Of a stretch of DNA of 64,000 nucleotides, positions 35,227-47,900 are shown one piece after another. Under the pieces are notes generated by a model. That model saw nothing but the letters and a program-made list of their open reading frames with translations, made no database searches and was not told where the DNA came from. The DNA is taken from positions 1,070,313-1,134,312 of the forward strand of contig NW_006768782.1 in NCBI RefSeq assembly GCF_000204055.1, given 5' to 3'. The stretch comes from Melampsora larici-populina 98AG31. Lineage: Eukaryota; Basidiomycota; Pucciniomycetes; Pucciniales; Melampsoraceae. A program made the translations under genes and the position numbers. Position 1 is the first letter of the stretch; each line of letters begins with the position of its first letter.

Positions 35227-35580
35227 AATTTTGAGCACTTGATTTTCAATGGATCTAATTTGATTTACAAACGATGAAGTAAATACATGTTGACATAGAA
35301 ATACAGAATTTGTTAATATTCTTTTTGCAGTCTCTCTTGATCCTTTTTAGCTTATTCAATCAAAGTTCTGCATTGTAATCATTCTATAAGTCTTTCGTTA
35401 TTTATGTTGGGGATTTCTTTGGAAAGGTGTAAATAAACATTCAATGGCTACTTAAAGAACAGAAGATATGAACATTTTTTGAGTTGATTTTTTTTTCCTT
35501 TTTATTTTCATTTTTTTAATCTTTTGTATTTTTAATTTTTCTTTTGGCTTTCTTTTTTTTTGGGGGGGTTTTGCAAATTA
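35227..35580. other. ABD1 3' region
   Basis: T-rich DNA with no gene recognised, ending in a pyrimidine tract and AG that would serve as a splice acceptor for the open frame that follows. Confidence 0.5.
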
Positions 35581-35774
35581 GAAACGTAAAGGGTTTCTCC
35601 TAACTCTTGGAATTGGATTGAGTCTTGATAAACATGCTCATGATTTTGATTATGATTCTGATGAAGGTGATTGGTATGACGAGGAAAATGAAGAATTGGA
35701 AGCTCAGTTGCATGATGATTGGCTTATGTGGCAATATGAACACGCTAATGATGATCCGTACGGTTCAGATTAGC
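35581..35774 (+). other. Orphan exon-like acidic open frame
   Basis: After the acceptor-like TTTTGCAAATTAG, a frame runs 64 codons to TAG at 35772-35774: KRKGFLLTLGIGLSLDKHA, then an acidic stretch (DFDYDSDEGDWYDEENEELE), then DDWLMWQYEHANDDPYGSD. It has no ATG, its composition is protein-like, and it uses the same T-rich/G-rich acceptor style as ABD1 exon 6. It could be the last exon of a gene whose 5' part is lost or unrecognised, an alternative 3' exon of ABD1, or a fragment of a dispersed gene family. I do not recognise the family. Confidence 0.4.
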
Positions 35775-36827
35775 CACTTGACTTGTCCTCTGGAGCCTGT
35801 GGAGTATAGGGCAGGCTCCACACTCCAAGTGCCGTGGTTGGTGGGGCGCGTGTGTTAAGCTATGTGTGTAGTTCAGATCAAGTGCAATGTCTACTACTTC
35901 ATACAAACCATCTGATGAAAACCAATAACAAATCATAAGGAGATGTGTACAATTGCAAGCTCAAGAAGTTGATTGATTTTTTGTTTTGCTTTATTCACTT
36001 GCAAATTTATTTCACTTGCTCTCTTAGTTTTTATTATAGAGAAAACCCCTATGGATGTTTTGAGAGAGTTTATTGTACTCCCTCATGTACCCTTGTTGAA
36101 CAGTCCAATCTCCTTGAGAAGTGAGAAAAGCTGTGAATTGATTCCTTTCAATTTGGTACACAGACACAGGTTTTGAAAGGTACATGGTTGAGCGCTAAAA
36201 AAAAGGAACTTGACCTGCTGGTTAGCGTGGGTATGGCCATTGGCACGTCAAAGAGTATCCAATTGTGAGTCAGAAATCCAACAATGTGAGAAGAGTCTTG
36301 TACATGGTCATAGTCTAAACTTCTGCGCTCTTGATGACCAAAAACTCTTGTTCAAAGCTGTGCTTATGCCTCACGATCGTGATTATACCAGAAGATGCAT
36401 GCCTATTTTTGAGTAGTTAGATACTTTTCAAGGCCAATTTTTGAAATCGCTCAGTGGGGTTGGACATAATGAGATGGATGTGGTTCCCGGATCACAGGTG
36501 AGGGAATAGCGTGAGGGATTCTGAATGTCTGTTTCCTTTTCTCATCCTAGCAGCATGTTTTGGGTCCTTCTTGATACTGCCGGGTGTGGTGTGTGCACAG
36601 ATATGGCGATGTCCAGGACTGTCAAGGATTAGTTGATGATGTTGTTTTGTCAAGTGAGGAAAGACACATCATGAACCAAAGATTGGATGTATGCTGAGTG
36701 TCCCGCGACATGGATTGACCTGCTGCGGTCTCACCAAGATTTTTCTCAGCAACTTTCGATCGAGTTCCATACTCTGGTCTTCATCAACGCCATCAACAAT
36801 ACATCCTCGGTCTGAACATCACGCACG
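35775..36827. other. Upstream region of the WDR59-like gene
   Basis: About 1 kb with no recognised gene or repeat. Short open frames lack protein-like composition. Confidence 0.5.
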
Positions 36828-39800
36828 ATGGCTGATCCATCAGACACTTTTTATCAAACTTTCGAACTTTCACTAAACGAGCCGGTGGGATGCCTCAGCA
36901 TGAGGTCAATAGTTGCTATACGTTCTGGTATTTCGATTCGATTGTTACTAACCCTGGATCGAATCACGTTTCTTATCATTCAACAGCCCTGAAAATCGTG
37001 ATGTGGTTCTAGGAGCGTGAGTCGCGAACCGAGATGGGCTTTTCTTCCCAAGATGAAGCGAAGCTTCCGATGCAAGGCTCATTGTTCTTATCCATAACGA
37101 TGTCGGGATGAACTAGTCGAAAAGGTCTATTCGTCATAGATCTGAATCACCCTTACGAGCCACCTCGTTTCTTGGCACACTCTGCTACTTGGGATGTTGC
37201 CGATATACAGTGGTCACCACATCCGGAACGTAGGAGCTGGGTCGCTTCAACAGTGAGCTATCTGTTCTGATGGATATAACGACTTTATAGTTGATTGTTC
37301 GCCCTATCTGCCTTCTTGATAACTCTAGTCATCCCAAAAGGCCTTGATCTGGAACTTGGATCTACCCTATCATTCCCAAACGGCTTCTCGAAAGACTTCC
37401 AACTTGAACATGTCCGGAGATCCAACCCTCAATCCTGATCGAACCGCTCAGTCTCCCATTCAATTTGTATTGGAGGCACACACTAGAGCCATGTGCGCCA
37501 GTTTATATTCACTCGAGTAGACCTCTGGCATATACTCGCGTTCAACCGTGTTCTGACATCCCATCATGTCTGGCTTGAAGATGTGATATCAACTGGTCGG
37601 TATTGTAAGTGGGGAATGCTCAAGACAACCCAATTGGCCCAAGCAGCTCTGACGTCTCGATTTCATTCAATAGCAATGTTGATGTCTTAGCTACTTGTGG
37701 AATCGACTCCTGGACATACGCATTTGATCTACGTTCTGGTAGCAGAGCGGTACAAGGGTTTTGTGCTTGGGGCTGTAGGTCTTCTTTGTGAAGGGTCAGT
37801 CTAGATCTCAATACCAAATGATAAGATATTCGTCTTTATTTTCATAGCACCGGCCACTCAGGTGAAATGGAATCGGCAAAACTCCCACCTTTTGGCCTCA
37901 TCGCACGACTCTCGCGTCTTGATATGGGACACCCGTGTGCGTATATTCAACCGCCTTACCGTGAGGTGTAATCTTGTACCTTGCTAATATGTTATTTTTC
38001 TTCATAATATAGCGGCCGGCGATTCCTCTACTTGAGATAAAGGCCCATGACGAAAAGATATATGGAGTGGATTGGTCTCGCCGATCGCCAGATGGTATAG
38101 TCACCTGTAGTCTAGATAAGACCGTCAAAGTAATCACCTTTGCACAGTACAATAGTTGATGACTTGCTGACCTTCTCGGTCGATGCCATAGTTTTGGTCG
38201 ACAAAAAATTCCGAAGCTCCCATTCAGACGATTGAGACCCCATCTCCTGTGCGAAGGGCTAGGCATCTGCCCTTTGGACATGGTGTGATGACCTTACCCC
38301 AGCGTTCTGACCATGTCCTGAGTATGTGGTCACAGAGTTGTCCGACCAAGCCGATTGCAATTTTTTCTGGTCATCGAGACACAGTACGAGAGTTCGTTTG
38401 GAGGACTCGAGGTGGTGAAAATTCAGCTTCCGATGATCGGCAATTTCAACTGGTTACATGGGGAAATGATCGAAAGCTTCGACTGTGGCCCGTTAGTCAA
38501 GACGTGCTAATCAAAGCTGGCTTCAAACTCGGCTCCCCAATTGATGTCCGGGTCACTCGTAAAGGGACATCCACCAATCGAAGCTTCAGACATTCGAGTC
38601 TGACAGTTCCATTCGTCCCTAGTCCACCTTCGATGTCGGCATCTCCCTTCAGAGTAGGCAAACATTCATCTTCCCCTGGCTCGTCTATGACGAATGCCTT
38701 CTTGCATACTCATACTCCTTCACCTCGGAACCGAGCTGTCACACTCTCCGAAGGAGTAAAGTCTCCTCAAAAGCGAAAAACCAAGATACAAGGCGCCAGG
38801 CGTTTTGTGCGACATCCTGGCTTCATGACCCGACAATCTACACTTGGAGTGGCAGACTTGTCTAGCAATCGGCTCACATGGATGGAAGGCATAAAACTTT
38901 ATCGACCTTCGGAATGCGCGGATCATGAAAGTAACCAGCTTACGGTCTCTGGTGGTCTCACTTATACTAGATCACTTTCAAGAGACAGTCAAGTTTTTTC
39001 GCCGACTGACCTTAATCAAGAAGCTTGTCACAAAACTGCCCCGACCCTAGGAGAAGAGCTCACCTCGGCTCAGCGTAATCTACCGCGGGTCACATTTGAA
39101 CAACTGACAGTACAAGCCAGGACTTGTTCTGTGGGCCTCTATGGCCCTTGGGCGGCACGTGAAGGTATCGCCTTCGTTCGCGCAACCTTTACGTTTCCCA
39201 AAGCCTACCCACAGCTCAAACCACCTTCAATCGAGATAGAGCGAAGCTCAGATGTTAGCGCTCGTACAAGAGCCTATCTATTAAAATCAGCCCGTGAATT
39301 GATGCAAGAACGAGTTCGAAAGCAAGAGCCAGGCGCTTTGGAGATTTGTTTGAAATTTTTACTCGGTGATCGGTCTTTGATGGAAACAGAAAAGGTTGAA
39401 CGATATGTGGACTCGGATGAAGAGATGAGAGATCCTGAAGTTGGAATGCGTCCAGATATCCTCCAAAATAATACCAATGTACCCCCACCTCGACGTGGAG
39501 GAGTTTGGTTTAACTCATATGGTCAGTCTACGACTCATATCGATCAAGACATCATAAGATATGTTCCAGTTCCTAAATGGTTTGAAGTTTATACCACACA
39601 GGTCAGCTTGTGAGATTTTACTGCGGTGATACCTCACCTAGCAATGCACCCAGTGCTATCCCACCCACCATAAAGCGGAATTATAAATTCGAAGCGTTTG
39701 GTACCTTGGCTTTATCGCCTACTAATCGGGCATACCTTTCTGACGAGGAATCAGAATCAGACGATGCATTAAGGTTGCCAATGTCACGGCGTCTACCATC

Positions 39801-41938
39801 GGTGTGTTCTTTTTCTCCTTCTCATCAATCATCCCTTTGTAGTCTGAACAGTTACGGTACCGTATCTCAGAAGCCAAATCCACCTCCAACGACCAATTCC
39901 CTACCTCAACGCGAAATTTCGACGATTGTATCTATCGAAACTATTGATCTTATGAAACCTGTTCCGATTCCGGCCCTACAGTCATTTGATGCAAAGAAGA
40001 TTGCTGAAAGCGCAAAAACTCTGGCATTCCGTATTGATAAAAGTCGACATAAGATTTGGATGTCAATTGAGGTCTTTCTCAAAGGAAGTCGCGGTCTACG
40101 TGATTGTGAAATCAATAAAAGAAACTCCTCGTTATTTTTCAATTTGTGAGACTTGGTTAGTCTCTCCATCAACTCAGATGAGCGCTTACTGATCCATTCT
40201 TTATTGAATTGTTTAGGATTGGCCATCTCAAGGCTGTGAAAGATTTCGAGACTTTGGGGTATGTGGCTTGTGTCCTGGAAATGAACCGACGTGGTGAGTC
40301 CTCAAAGCAGGGGGGGGGAGACGTTCGCTTCGATATGTGACTTCATCTGATATGCTTTTTCGTTCCTTGGGGCATCCAGAACACAACATCATGGAGTATG
40401 ATGAGAAAAATGACGAACAAGTGACTACTCCAACAGACTACTTCAATTCGAAGTCGGTAAACCAGCCACACGCAGGTATTGCCTCATCAAGTAGTGCTCG
40501 ATCAGGTGAAACTCCTGATCCCACATCTGGTATTGAATCATCATCTCAATCACCATCCAAAGGATCATGGAGTCAATTTTTTTTTTCACTCACTGGTGGT
40601 ACTGGACTTTCATCCACCTTAAATCAAGTCCCAATTGGAGCTTCAAAAACGTCTTCATCTTCTTTGACTCAAATTCAAAATAGTGCATCTACTACTTCTT
40701 CTACTGATAAAGCTGTTGCTAAACTTAAACAACAGTTGGGAGTTAGCCCTGCTGCATATGATTCGGCTTCTTATAAACGACGTGTAGAAGGAGGTAGTAG
40801 TTTACCACATGAGAAGAATGTTAGCTTTAGTACTGATGAGAGTCATGTTGATATGGCTACGAAAAACGCTAACGGATTGAGATCACAACGAAGAAGAGTC
40901 TACCGGGTGATTGAATACAGGCGCGATGAAATAGAGTGCGTTCGATGAATTTTCATCTATCAAATCGTGTTGAGAATTCAATGAAGTTGAATCAAAACCT
41001 CTAGGAAATGTTACATCAGTTTAATTATCCTGACTGACTCCCGGATTTAAATTTCTTAGGTTATCGGATACACTTGATGATCCAAGCTTACAAACCGAAC
41101 TGGAATGTTATCGCTACTTTTTATGTGATTTACTCCTTCGAAGAGAAAAGATAGTAGAACGTACAATGGTAGTCAAGATGTTAAGAGCTAGTGATCCAAA
41201 TACACAATACGATACTTCTTCAAGATCTCGAGCTCAAGGATTATCTGGAATAGACGAAAGCTGTACAATAGGTAAAAAGAAAATCTTATAACACAATCTA
41301 GAGTATTTGATTTTTGAATGCTAATGTGATATGATGTTTATTTTGGTTTTATTTTAGAGTTATTTTTACGTTGTGGTAGATGTGGTGGTTGTTTGGAAAG
41401 TTTAGAAAGGATTTGTGTGGTTTGTGATCGGATTGGAAAATTACCGATTTGTTCAATTTGTCATAAAAAAGTTCCTAGACTTGCTCAAGATTGTTTACAA
41501 TGTTTTCATGGTGGTAAGTCCAAAGCACGTTTCTCGTTTATTTTTTCTTGACTTGATCACTTTGTTTTTTAAACCATACGAATTTTTCTTTGGATTGGTT
41601 TTTAGGACATGTTGAGTGCATGAGAACTTGGTGGAAGGATGAACAGATGTGTCCCACTGGTTGTGGATGTTTGTAAGTTTTCAATCTCTTTTTTTAATTT
41701 AAATTCAATCAATATGAGGGAAAATCTGATTTGATTGATTCTGATTTGATTGATGACGTTTAGTTGTATAAGTAGTGGAGGGATTTGTGGATTAATGAAA
41801 AGAAATGAAATTGATACAAGTATCGGTAGTGATTCTACTTCGGTCAGAACTATGAAAAGAAGAAAAAGTAAAAGTAAAAGAAGTGGAAATGGAAATAAAC
41901 ATTTATCTCGTAATACTTCTTATGTTACTTTTTCATAA
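36828..41938 (+). CDS. MTC5: WDR59/Sea3 (Mtc5) subunit of the SEA/GATOR2 complex
   Basis: Vacuole-associated regulator upstream of TORC1. Domains in order: an N-terminal WD40 propeller over exons 36828-36904, 36987-37016, 37117-37252, 37329-37492 and following (GLFVIDLNHPYEPPRF, WDVADIQWSPH, LATCGIDSWTYAFDLRS, ATQVKWNRQNSHLLASSHD, KIYGVDWSRR, GIVTCSLDKTVKFWS, RARHLPFGHGV, TVREFVWRTRG, QLVTWGNDRKLRLWPVS). An RWD domain sits around 39060-39380 (LPRVTFEQLTVQARTCSVGL, FPKAYPQLKPPSIEIER). After an intron at 39522-39601 comes GQLVRFYCGD. A Ser-rich linker follows. A C-terminal zinc/RING-like module at about 41360-41790 reads LRCGRCGGCLE, CVVCDRIGKLPICSICHK, CLQCFHGGHVECMRTWW, CPTGCGC. TAA at 41936-41938. 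This WD40-RWD-RING order is diagnostic for WDR59 and relatives. Splicing near 37600-37650 and 40080-40340 is not fully resolved. Confidence 0.92.
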
Positions 41939-42993
41939 TACTTTTTTTGCTCATATTCTGGTGATGTTGTATGCTATTGTTGTTGTTGTTGTTGTTATAG
42001 AGACATGCTATTTTGACTTTGGTGGAACATTTGGAGCAGTACTGCAATAGATTTCATGATGAAAATCTTATTTTCACATTCTTTGATCACAACCTCTCAA
42101 AAGATCTTTGACATGTGTTGTTTGCTTTTGGAAATTCAGACAGGTGTGAACAACAGTCTGGATTCCTATCTGATTTGGATTAATGAGTCTAGCTGCATTT
42201 GAGGTTTGCAGGTTGTATCCACAAGGAACTTGGATGTAGTTTGGGTTTTCTTGGTGACATTAATTGAGTGAGAAACCTGTGAAGAAAATCTTACTAGCTT
42301 GTTATAATAAAGCAAACACACTAATTAGATGAGATAGACAATCTGAGGAACAAAGACTGTTAAAACAAATAGAGATTGGGTTTGATGAAGAGAAAAAGTA
42401 TACAATGAGAGTGATTGAATAAGCTTTATGATAACTCAAACTCATAAGGGGGCTCAGGTCAGGATTTTCATGTCTTTTCTTAAAAAAACAGGGAAACCTT
42501 TTAAGATATTAAAGTACCATAAAAACCTTTCCTGTTATGTAAAACAAGATAGTCAGCAACAGTCAGTAGCAATCAACAGCTTCTTGAGAGGCCATTTTTT
42601 CTTTTGTGGGTGTTTGCTGCTTATTATATCAGTCTTGACATTCTTTTCTTTTTCACCTCCCATTGTTTGTCTAGTTTTCTTTGTTTTTTAATCATTTGGG
42701 TTTTCTCATTGCTGTAAATGTATGTGTGTTTGCTGCTCTTGAAAATGTGTGATGTTGTTCAAGAAATCCTGATTTCATAACATTTATGCAAGACTTTATG
42801 AACTCAGCATTTCTTTTTTGCGGTCAATGCAGCAAGATTGCTTGGGCTCATGATCCCACCTCATAATGTCATAACAATAGGGAGTTTCAAGTTGGCCTTT
42901 TGACATTGTTTCTGTTTTGCAAAGCTTTTTTTGGACAACTTGTCTGAACTTTCAAAAAATATGTAAAAAATCATGAAAACAATTGCCACAATA
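41939..42993. repeat. WDR59-like 3' region with a degenerate copia LTR remnant
   Basis: At about 42270-42440, AAACACACTAATTAGATGAG, GACAATCTGAGGAACAAAGA and a following GATGAAGAGAAAAAG echo the LTR of the second copia element (56097-56487) in the same order, with substitutions and gaps. It is probably an old solo LTR of that family. The rest (42460-42990) holds no gene. Confidence 0.6.
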
Positions 42994-43393
42994 AGGGGTG
43001 TCAAGTTCAAATTTTTACATCAAAAAAAATTAAACACGGGAAAATTTTTACGTTTTAACTGTAAAAAAACTTTGCCGAGTTCTTATGATCACTTGTAAAC
43101 CATGATCAAGACTTTTTGGCTTTTTTGCCTCGATTATCCGCTTGGCAAGGAGAAAACTGTTGGTAAGAGGATGAAAGGTTGTGCTTGCATCCACTCTCTA
43201 GTCCACCTTCTTCCAAGAGTGAAACAGCCCAGGTGAGGTCTTTAAATTTGGGTTGTAAACTTACCTGTTTATGTTTTTACGAGAACGGGATTCATAAAAC
43301 TTTCCTGTTTTCGTAAAATTTACGTAAAATTATGCTACAACGGGAAAGTTTTTTACGGTTTTTGCCGTAAAAAAATTGAACTTGACACCCCCT
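42994..43393. mobile_element. MITE-like element (400 bp), AGGGGTGTCAAGTTCAA ends
   Basis: Left end AGGGGTGTCAAGTTCAA at 42994 and its exact reverse complement ending at 43393. A 4-bp AATA flanks both sides (42990-42993, 43394-43397), consistent with a target duplication. The interior is AT-rich with repeated words built on TTTTTACG and CGTAAAAA near both ends, and no coding capacity. Confidence 0.8.
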
Positions 43394-43490
43394 AATAGCT
43401 GTAATTTATATAAATTTCACAAAAAAAGCAAAGCTTTTAGGTATCCCTTTTGTGTAAAATTTAAACAGCTTAAGTTCACAAAATACAGTC

Positions 43491-43704
43491 AGGGGCTTTC
43501 AAGTTGTGTTTTTTACGGCATTTTTACAGTGCAACAACTTGCCTGTTGTTGTGAAATTCACCGTAAACGTAAAAATTCAGGACACCTAAAAAGGTGCCTG
43601 AATGCTGTTGACCATATATTTTCAGAAAAAGAAGACAATAAAATTTTATAAACTTGTCTGTTTTGTAAAGGTTTTACACAAAATTATCTCAAGTTGAAAC
43701 CCCT
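43491..43704. mobile_element. MITE-like element (214 bp), same terminal group
   Basis: Left end AGGGGCTTTCAAGTTG and right end reverse complement AGGGGTTTCAACTTGA. The terminal words resemble those of the 42994-43393 element, and the left two thirds match 29139-29277. No coding capacity. It sits 97 bp from its relative. Confidence 0.72.
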
Positions 43705-43927
43705 TGATGATAGAAATCCCCTTCACTCTTTCATTCTGTAAACCAGGTGGGCTTGACAGTAGATGCAAGGAAAGGCTTGCATCTTCATAGCAGGAATTTT
43801 CTAAAAAGATGGTGGATGATCAAGGCAAAAGAGTACAAAGCCTTCAATTGTGGTGTACTGGGTATCATATGACCAAGGAAATCTTCTTTTGCGGCAAAAA
43901 AACAAGATCTGGTGTGGGATTACTTTT

Positions 43928-44044
43928 CTGATAAGAACAAGGATCAGATATCAGTCTATGTGGGACCAATGTATGATCAAAAGAAGACACGATACCTGAT
44001 AAGAACAAGGATCAGATATCAGTCTATGTGAGACTGATGTATGA
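43928..44044 (+). repeat. Two-copy tandem repeat, period 68 bp
   Basis: CTGATAAGAACAAGGATCAG, then ATATCAGTCTATGTG and a variable GAC(C/T)(A/G)ATGTATGAT, starts at 43928 and again at 43996, with three substitutions. Nothing else is recognised from 43705 to 44556. Confidence 0.8.
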
Positions 44045-44561
44045 TTGAAAGAACCCACAATCTAAAAAAAGGAAGATTGTACAAGATTCTAATATAGTCT
44101 TTAGTGTTGAGAAGCGTAAAATGTTGGACCAGCAAGTTTTTCTCTTGCAACTTGATGCCAAGCCACAAACCTCATTGAATCTGGGAGCCGAGGGTACCAT
44201 TGGAGTCCTGGCATTGGTGGCAACCCAGGTATCTGGTTGCAAATTGAATATTTCAACTTCTTGTTTTGCTTGGTTTCCACATCATAAGAAATTCTTGTGT
44301 TGAAGTGGGGTTCTATGTAGATACCAGGTCCAGAATTTCACACCTCTTGGCACTAGCGACCATAATGAGTTTGATAGAGAAAAAGAACAACAAAGTGACA
44401 ACAGCAGTGTTCTAATTATATATGTGTGACTCAAACTCATTGGATCATTTCATAATGTTAGAAAGAAACCTATTCTATGATGCACACTTCAATATACACA
44501 TCACATCCAGCATTCTAGCATGACATCGCTATGCAACACTCAATTCCAAAAAGGTAAAAAC

Positions 44562-44874
44562 TCTTGAGCTCTGGAACAGTCAGAGAAAGAGACAAAGGAA
44601 AGGTAATGTAAATTTCACGGACAAAAGCAAACAGAAACAGAGAACCAGAGAGAAATCCTACCTGGAACAGTCAGAGAAAGAGACAAAGGAAAGGTGAAGA
44701 GGAAGCACCTTTCCTTGACTGCTCCAGTAGGATTTATATAGTGAAAATTTTACATAACGGTTTTCACATGATGTAATATGTTTGTTTAGCACACACTTAG
44801 ATTCTACGTATCATGGGTTAGTCTCACAGGACTTTTACATAAAGAATTTGAAGTCACGTAGGACTATCCCAACA
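44562..44874 (-). repeat. Copia-1 3' LTR (short form, 313 bp)
   Basis: On the - strand it starts TGTTGGGATAGTCC at 44874 and ends CTCAAGA at 44562. It contains a direct repeat of CTGGAACAGTCAGAGAAAGA. Relative to the 5' LTR it lacks 369 bp between two ATTTAT words, consistent with a deletion here by short-repeat pairing or an insertion there. The polypurine tract AAGGGGGG abuts it at 44875-44884. Confidence 0.9.
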
Positions 44875-44999
44875 CCCCCCCTTGCGTACAACATGTACAT
44901 CATTCATTCTTGAAGAAAGACAAAAAAAAAGATAAAAAGAGAAAGAAAGAGAGAAAGAAAAAAAATTCAACATAAAAGAAAGAGAAACAAAAAAAAAAT

Positions 45000-47900
45000 T
45001 CACACAATGCCAAACAATGTTCGATGAGACTGAAGCATTACACGTCCTAAAGGCTTAGTTAGCATGTCTGCTAACATATCTTTTGAAGCTACATGTCTGA
45101 CTTCAATTGACCCATTTTGAACGCATTCCCGAACATAGTGATACCTGGTGTGTATGTGTTTCGTTCTTGAATGGTGCTGAGGGTTCTTCGCCAGTGCTTC
45201 CGCTCCTTCATTGTCCACATGAAGAGGGATGGCTGATGGTGCATTGATGTGAAGTTCAGATAACAGGTTCTTTAGCCAGATCCCCTCACGACTCGAGTCG
45301 GATAGTGCTTTATATTCAGCCTCAGTACTTGAGAGAGAGACTGTCGATTGCTTGCGAGACTTCCATGAGACCGCTCCTTGGCCCCAACGATAGGTGTAGC
45401 CGGAGGTTGATTTACGATCATGCCTGTCCTTGGCCCAATCCGAGTCAGAGTAGCCAGAGATAGTTGGTGTACCTCCAAGAGTAAGACTGAGATGAGATGT
45501 AGTTAGAAGGTAATTCAACACTCGTACTGCTGCAAGCCAGTGAGACTCCGAGGGATCACGCAGAAACTGCGATAGTCGACTGATAGCGAAAGATATGTCA
45601 GCTCTTGTACATTGAGCCACCCAAAGAAGAGCCCCAATGAGACTTTGGTAGTGGCCACTCGACTTCGGCTCCTCTTCTCGTCGAGGCATGAGATCTTTGA
45701 AATTTGAGTCCGTAGGTGTCTGAGTCGAGACATGAACCGATGGTAAGAATTTTTCACCCAACTCTTTGATGTAATGCGCTTGATTTAGAAACACCAACTT
45801 CTTATCTACATCGCGTCGTATGTCTAGAGATAAGAAATGATGGAGTTCTTCGTTTGATGAGATTTCAAAACGAGAAGAGAGATCGGTGATGAAAGAGTTG
45901 ACAAAGTCATCTGGACCTAAAAACGACAGATCATCTACGTGAACAGTGACCATCCCCACTAGCTTCTTGTCCTTGAGGCGAAAGTAGAGCGTGGGATCAT
46001 AGGATGATTGTTGGAGACCAAGCGTAATGAGAACAGCATGTAGCTCTCGATTCCACTGTCGCGGAGATTGCTTCAAACCGTAGATTGATCTGATAACTTC
46101 ACACACCCAATCTGGATTATTAGGATCTTCGTAGCCTGGTGGCTGAGACATATAAACGGGTTCATCAAGATGCCCATTCAGAAAAGCTGTCTTGATGTCA
46201 ACTTGTCGCCCAGACCACTTCTTCGATGCCATGAGAGAGAGAGCTAGGCGGAGGGTCTCCAACTTAGTGGTTGGAGCAAAAACTTCAGTATAATCAATGC
46301 CTTCGACTTGAGCATACCCCATTGCCACCAGACGAGCCTTCAATTTGATGATGGTATTGTCGACCCGACGCTTCACTTTGAAAACCCATTTGGATTTGAT
46401 GATTTTTCGTTTTTCAGGACGAGGAACTAATCGCCACGTACCCATTCCAATTAGTGATGAGTACTCCGCATCAGCCGCCTTGAGCCATCGGTCTTTGTTT
46501 GGCGAGCGTAATAGCTGCTTCCACGTTTTCGGGGTATCGCAGGCATCATCAGTCAAAGATACTGAGTTTACGAAGTTGCCAAGTCGTTGAGGTTGAGTGC
46601 GAGTACGAGTGGACCTTCTAGGTGGTAATGGAGCAGCCTCACCCAGTACTTCGGCGATTGGTTGAGGTTCGGAACTGCTTGTGACTTTAGATGGTGCAGG
46701 TTCGACTTGTGGAGGCTGAGATTGATCTCGAAGACAAGAAGATGGTGGAGATGCATTATTGGGAGACGGACGAGGTGGTGACGTTACGTTGCAGATCTTT
46801 TTAGAACGAGAGGGATTTCTTCGTGGGGGAGTCGATGGACGCCGAGTAGGAATTACACTATTTGGTGGTGATGGCCTCGTACGAGTAGGGATGTCAATTG
46901 GGGGAGTTTGTACCACAACAGAAGGCGACGGAGAAGAGGACAAAACAAGAGGAAGGATAGTGGAATTATCAAGAACCGTATGTTGAGTGTTACAAGGAGG
47001 AGTTTTCGGTAAAACTGAGAACGAGGACGGGCTAAGTGGTTTACGAGATGGATTATGGATGGATGTTGACAGACGTCTATGTCTCTGAGAAGGGGGATGT
47101 TTTTCAGACGATGGCCAAGGTATTTCTACTTGTGGATTGGGAGATGGGGAGAGAGGAGCTTTTTCAAGCGATGGAAAGACATCATCATTAAAGATGACAT
47201 CCCTCGATTTGACCACCTTTTTATTTGTGATGTCCCACAGGTTATAACCATTTCCATCAGGAAGGTACGATAGAAAAACTGCTCGTCTGGCCTTGGGATC
47301 GAGTTTGAGACGGTTTGCTTCGGGGACTTTAAAGTACACTTCACAGCCAAAAGCATGTAGTTTGGACAAGTCAACAGGGGAAGTGGAGACAAGAGAACAC
47401 GGGGACTTAAAACCCGAAGGAGTGAAACAGGGAATAGAATTTAGAGAATGAGCAAGAAACCGTAGCGCATCAACCCAAAAACTTTTGGGAAGACCCGAAC
47501 TGAGAAGGGAGCATCTGATGTGATTGTTGATAGTGCGATTTGCCCGTTCAGACACGCCATTCAGTTGAGGAGAGTGAGGAGGACCAGGGAAATACTCAAT
47601 GCCGCAATCCGTTAAGTAGGATGAAAAATCTTTTGACAGATACTCCCCTCCATTATCTGTTCGTAACTTTTTGATGGAGGCGGATAGATGTAGCTCAAAC
47701 TTGGATCGAAAAGCTTTGAAACAAGAAAACACATCACTCTTTGATTTCATGGGATACATGATGGTAAACTTTGAGTAGTCGTCGATGAAAGTTACAAAAT
47801 ATTTATACCCTTCACGTGATGACACTTCAAAACTACACACATCAGAGTGGATGAGAGCACCAACAGAAGTAGATCTGTGGTCTGAACAAGATTTAAAAGA

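Noticed and set aside
39522..39601. Frameshift in the WDR59-like gene after VPPPRRGGVWF
   Set aside because: A GT-AG intron at this position restores the frame (NSYG joined to QLVRFYCGD).
41975..41999. TTG microsatellite
   Set aside because: Short simple repeat in a 3' region, not informative.
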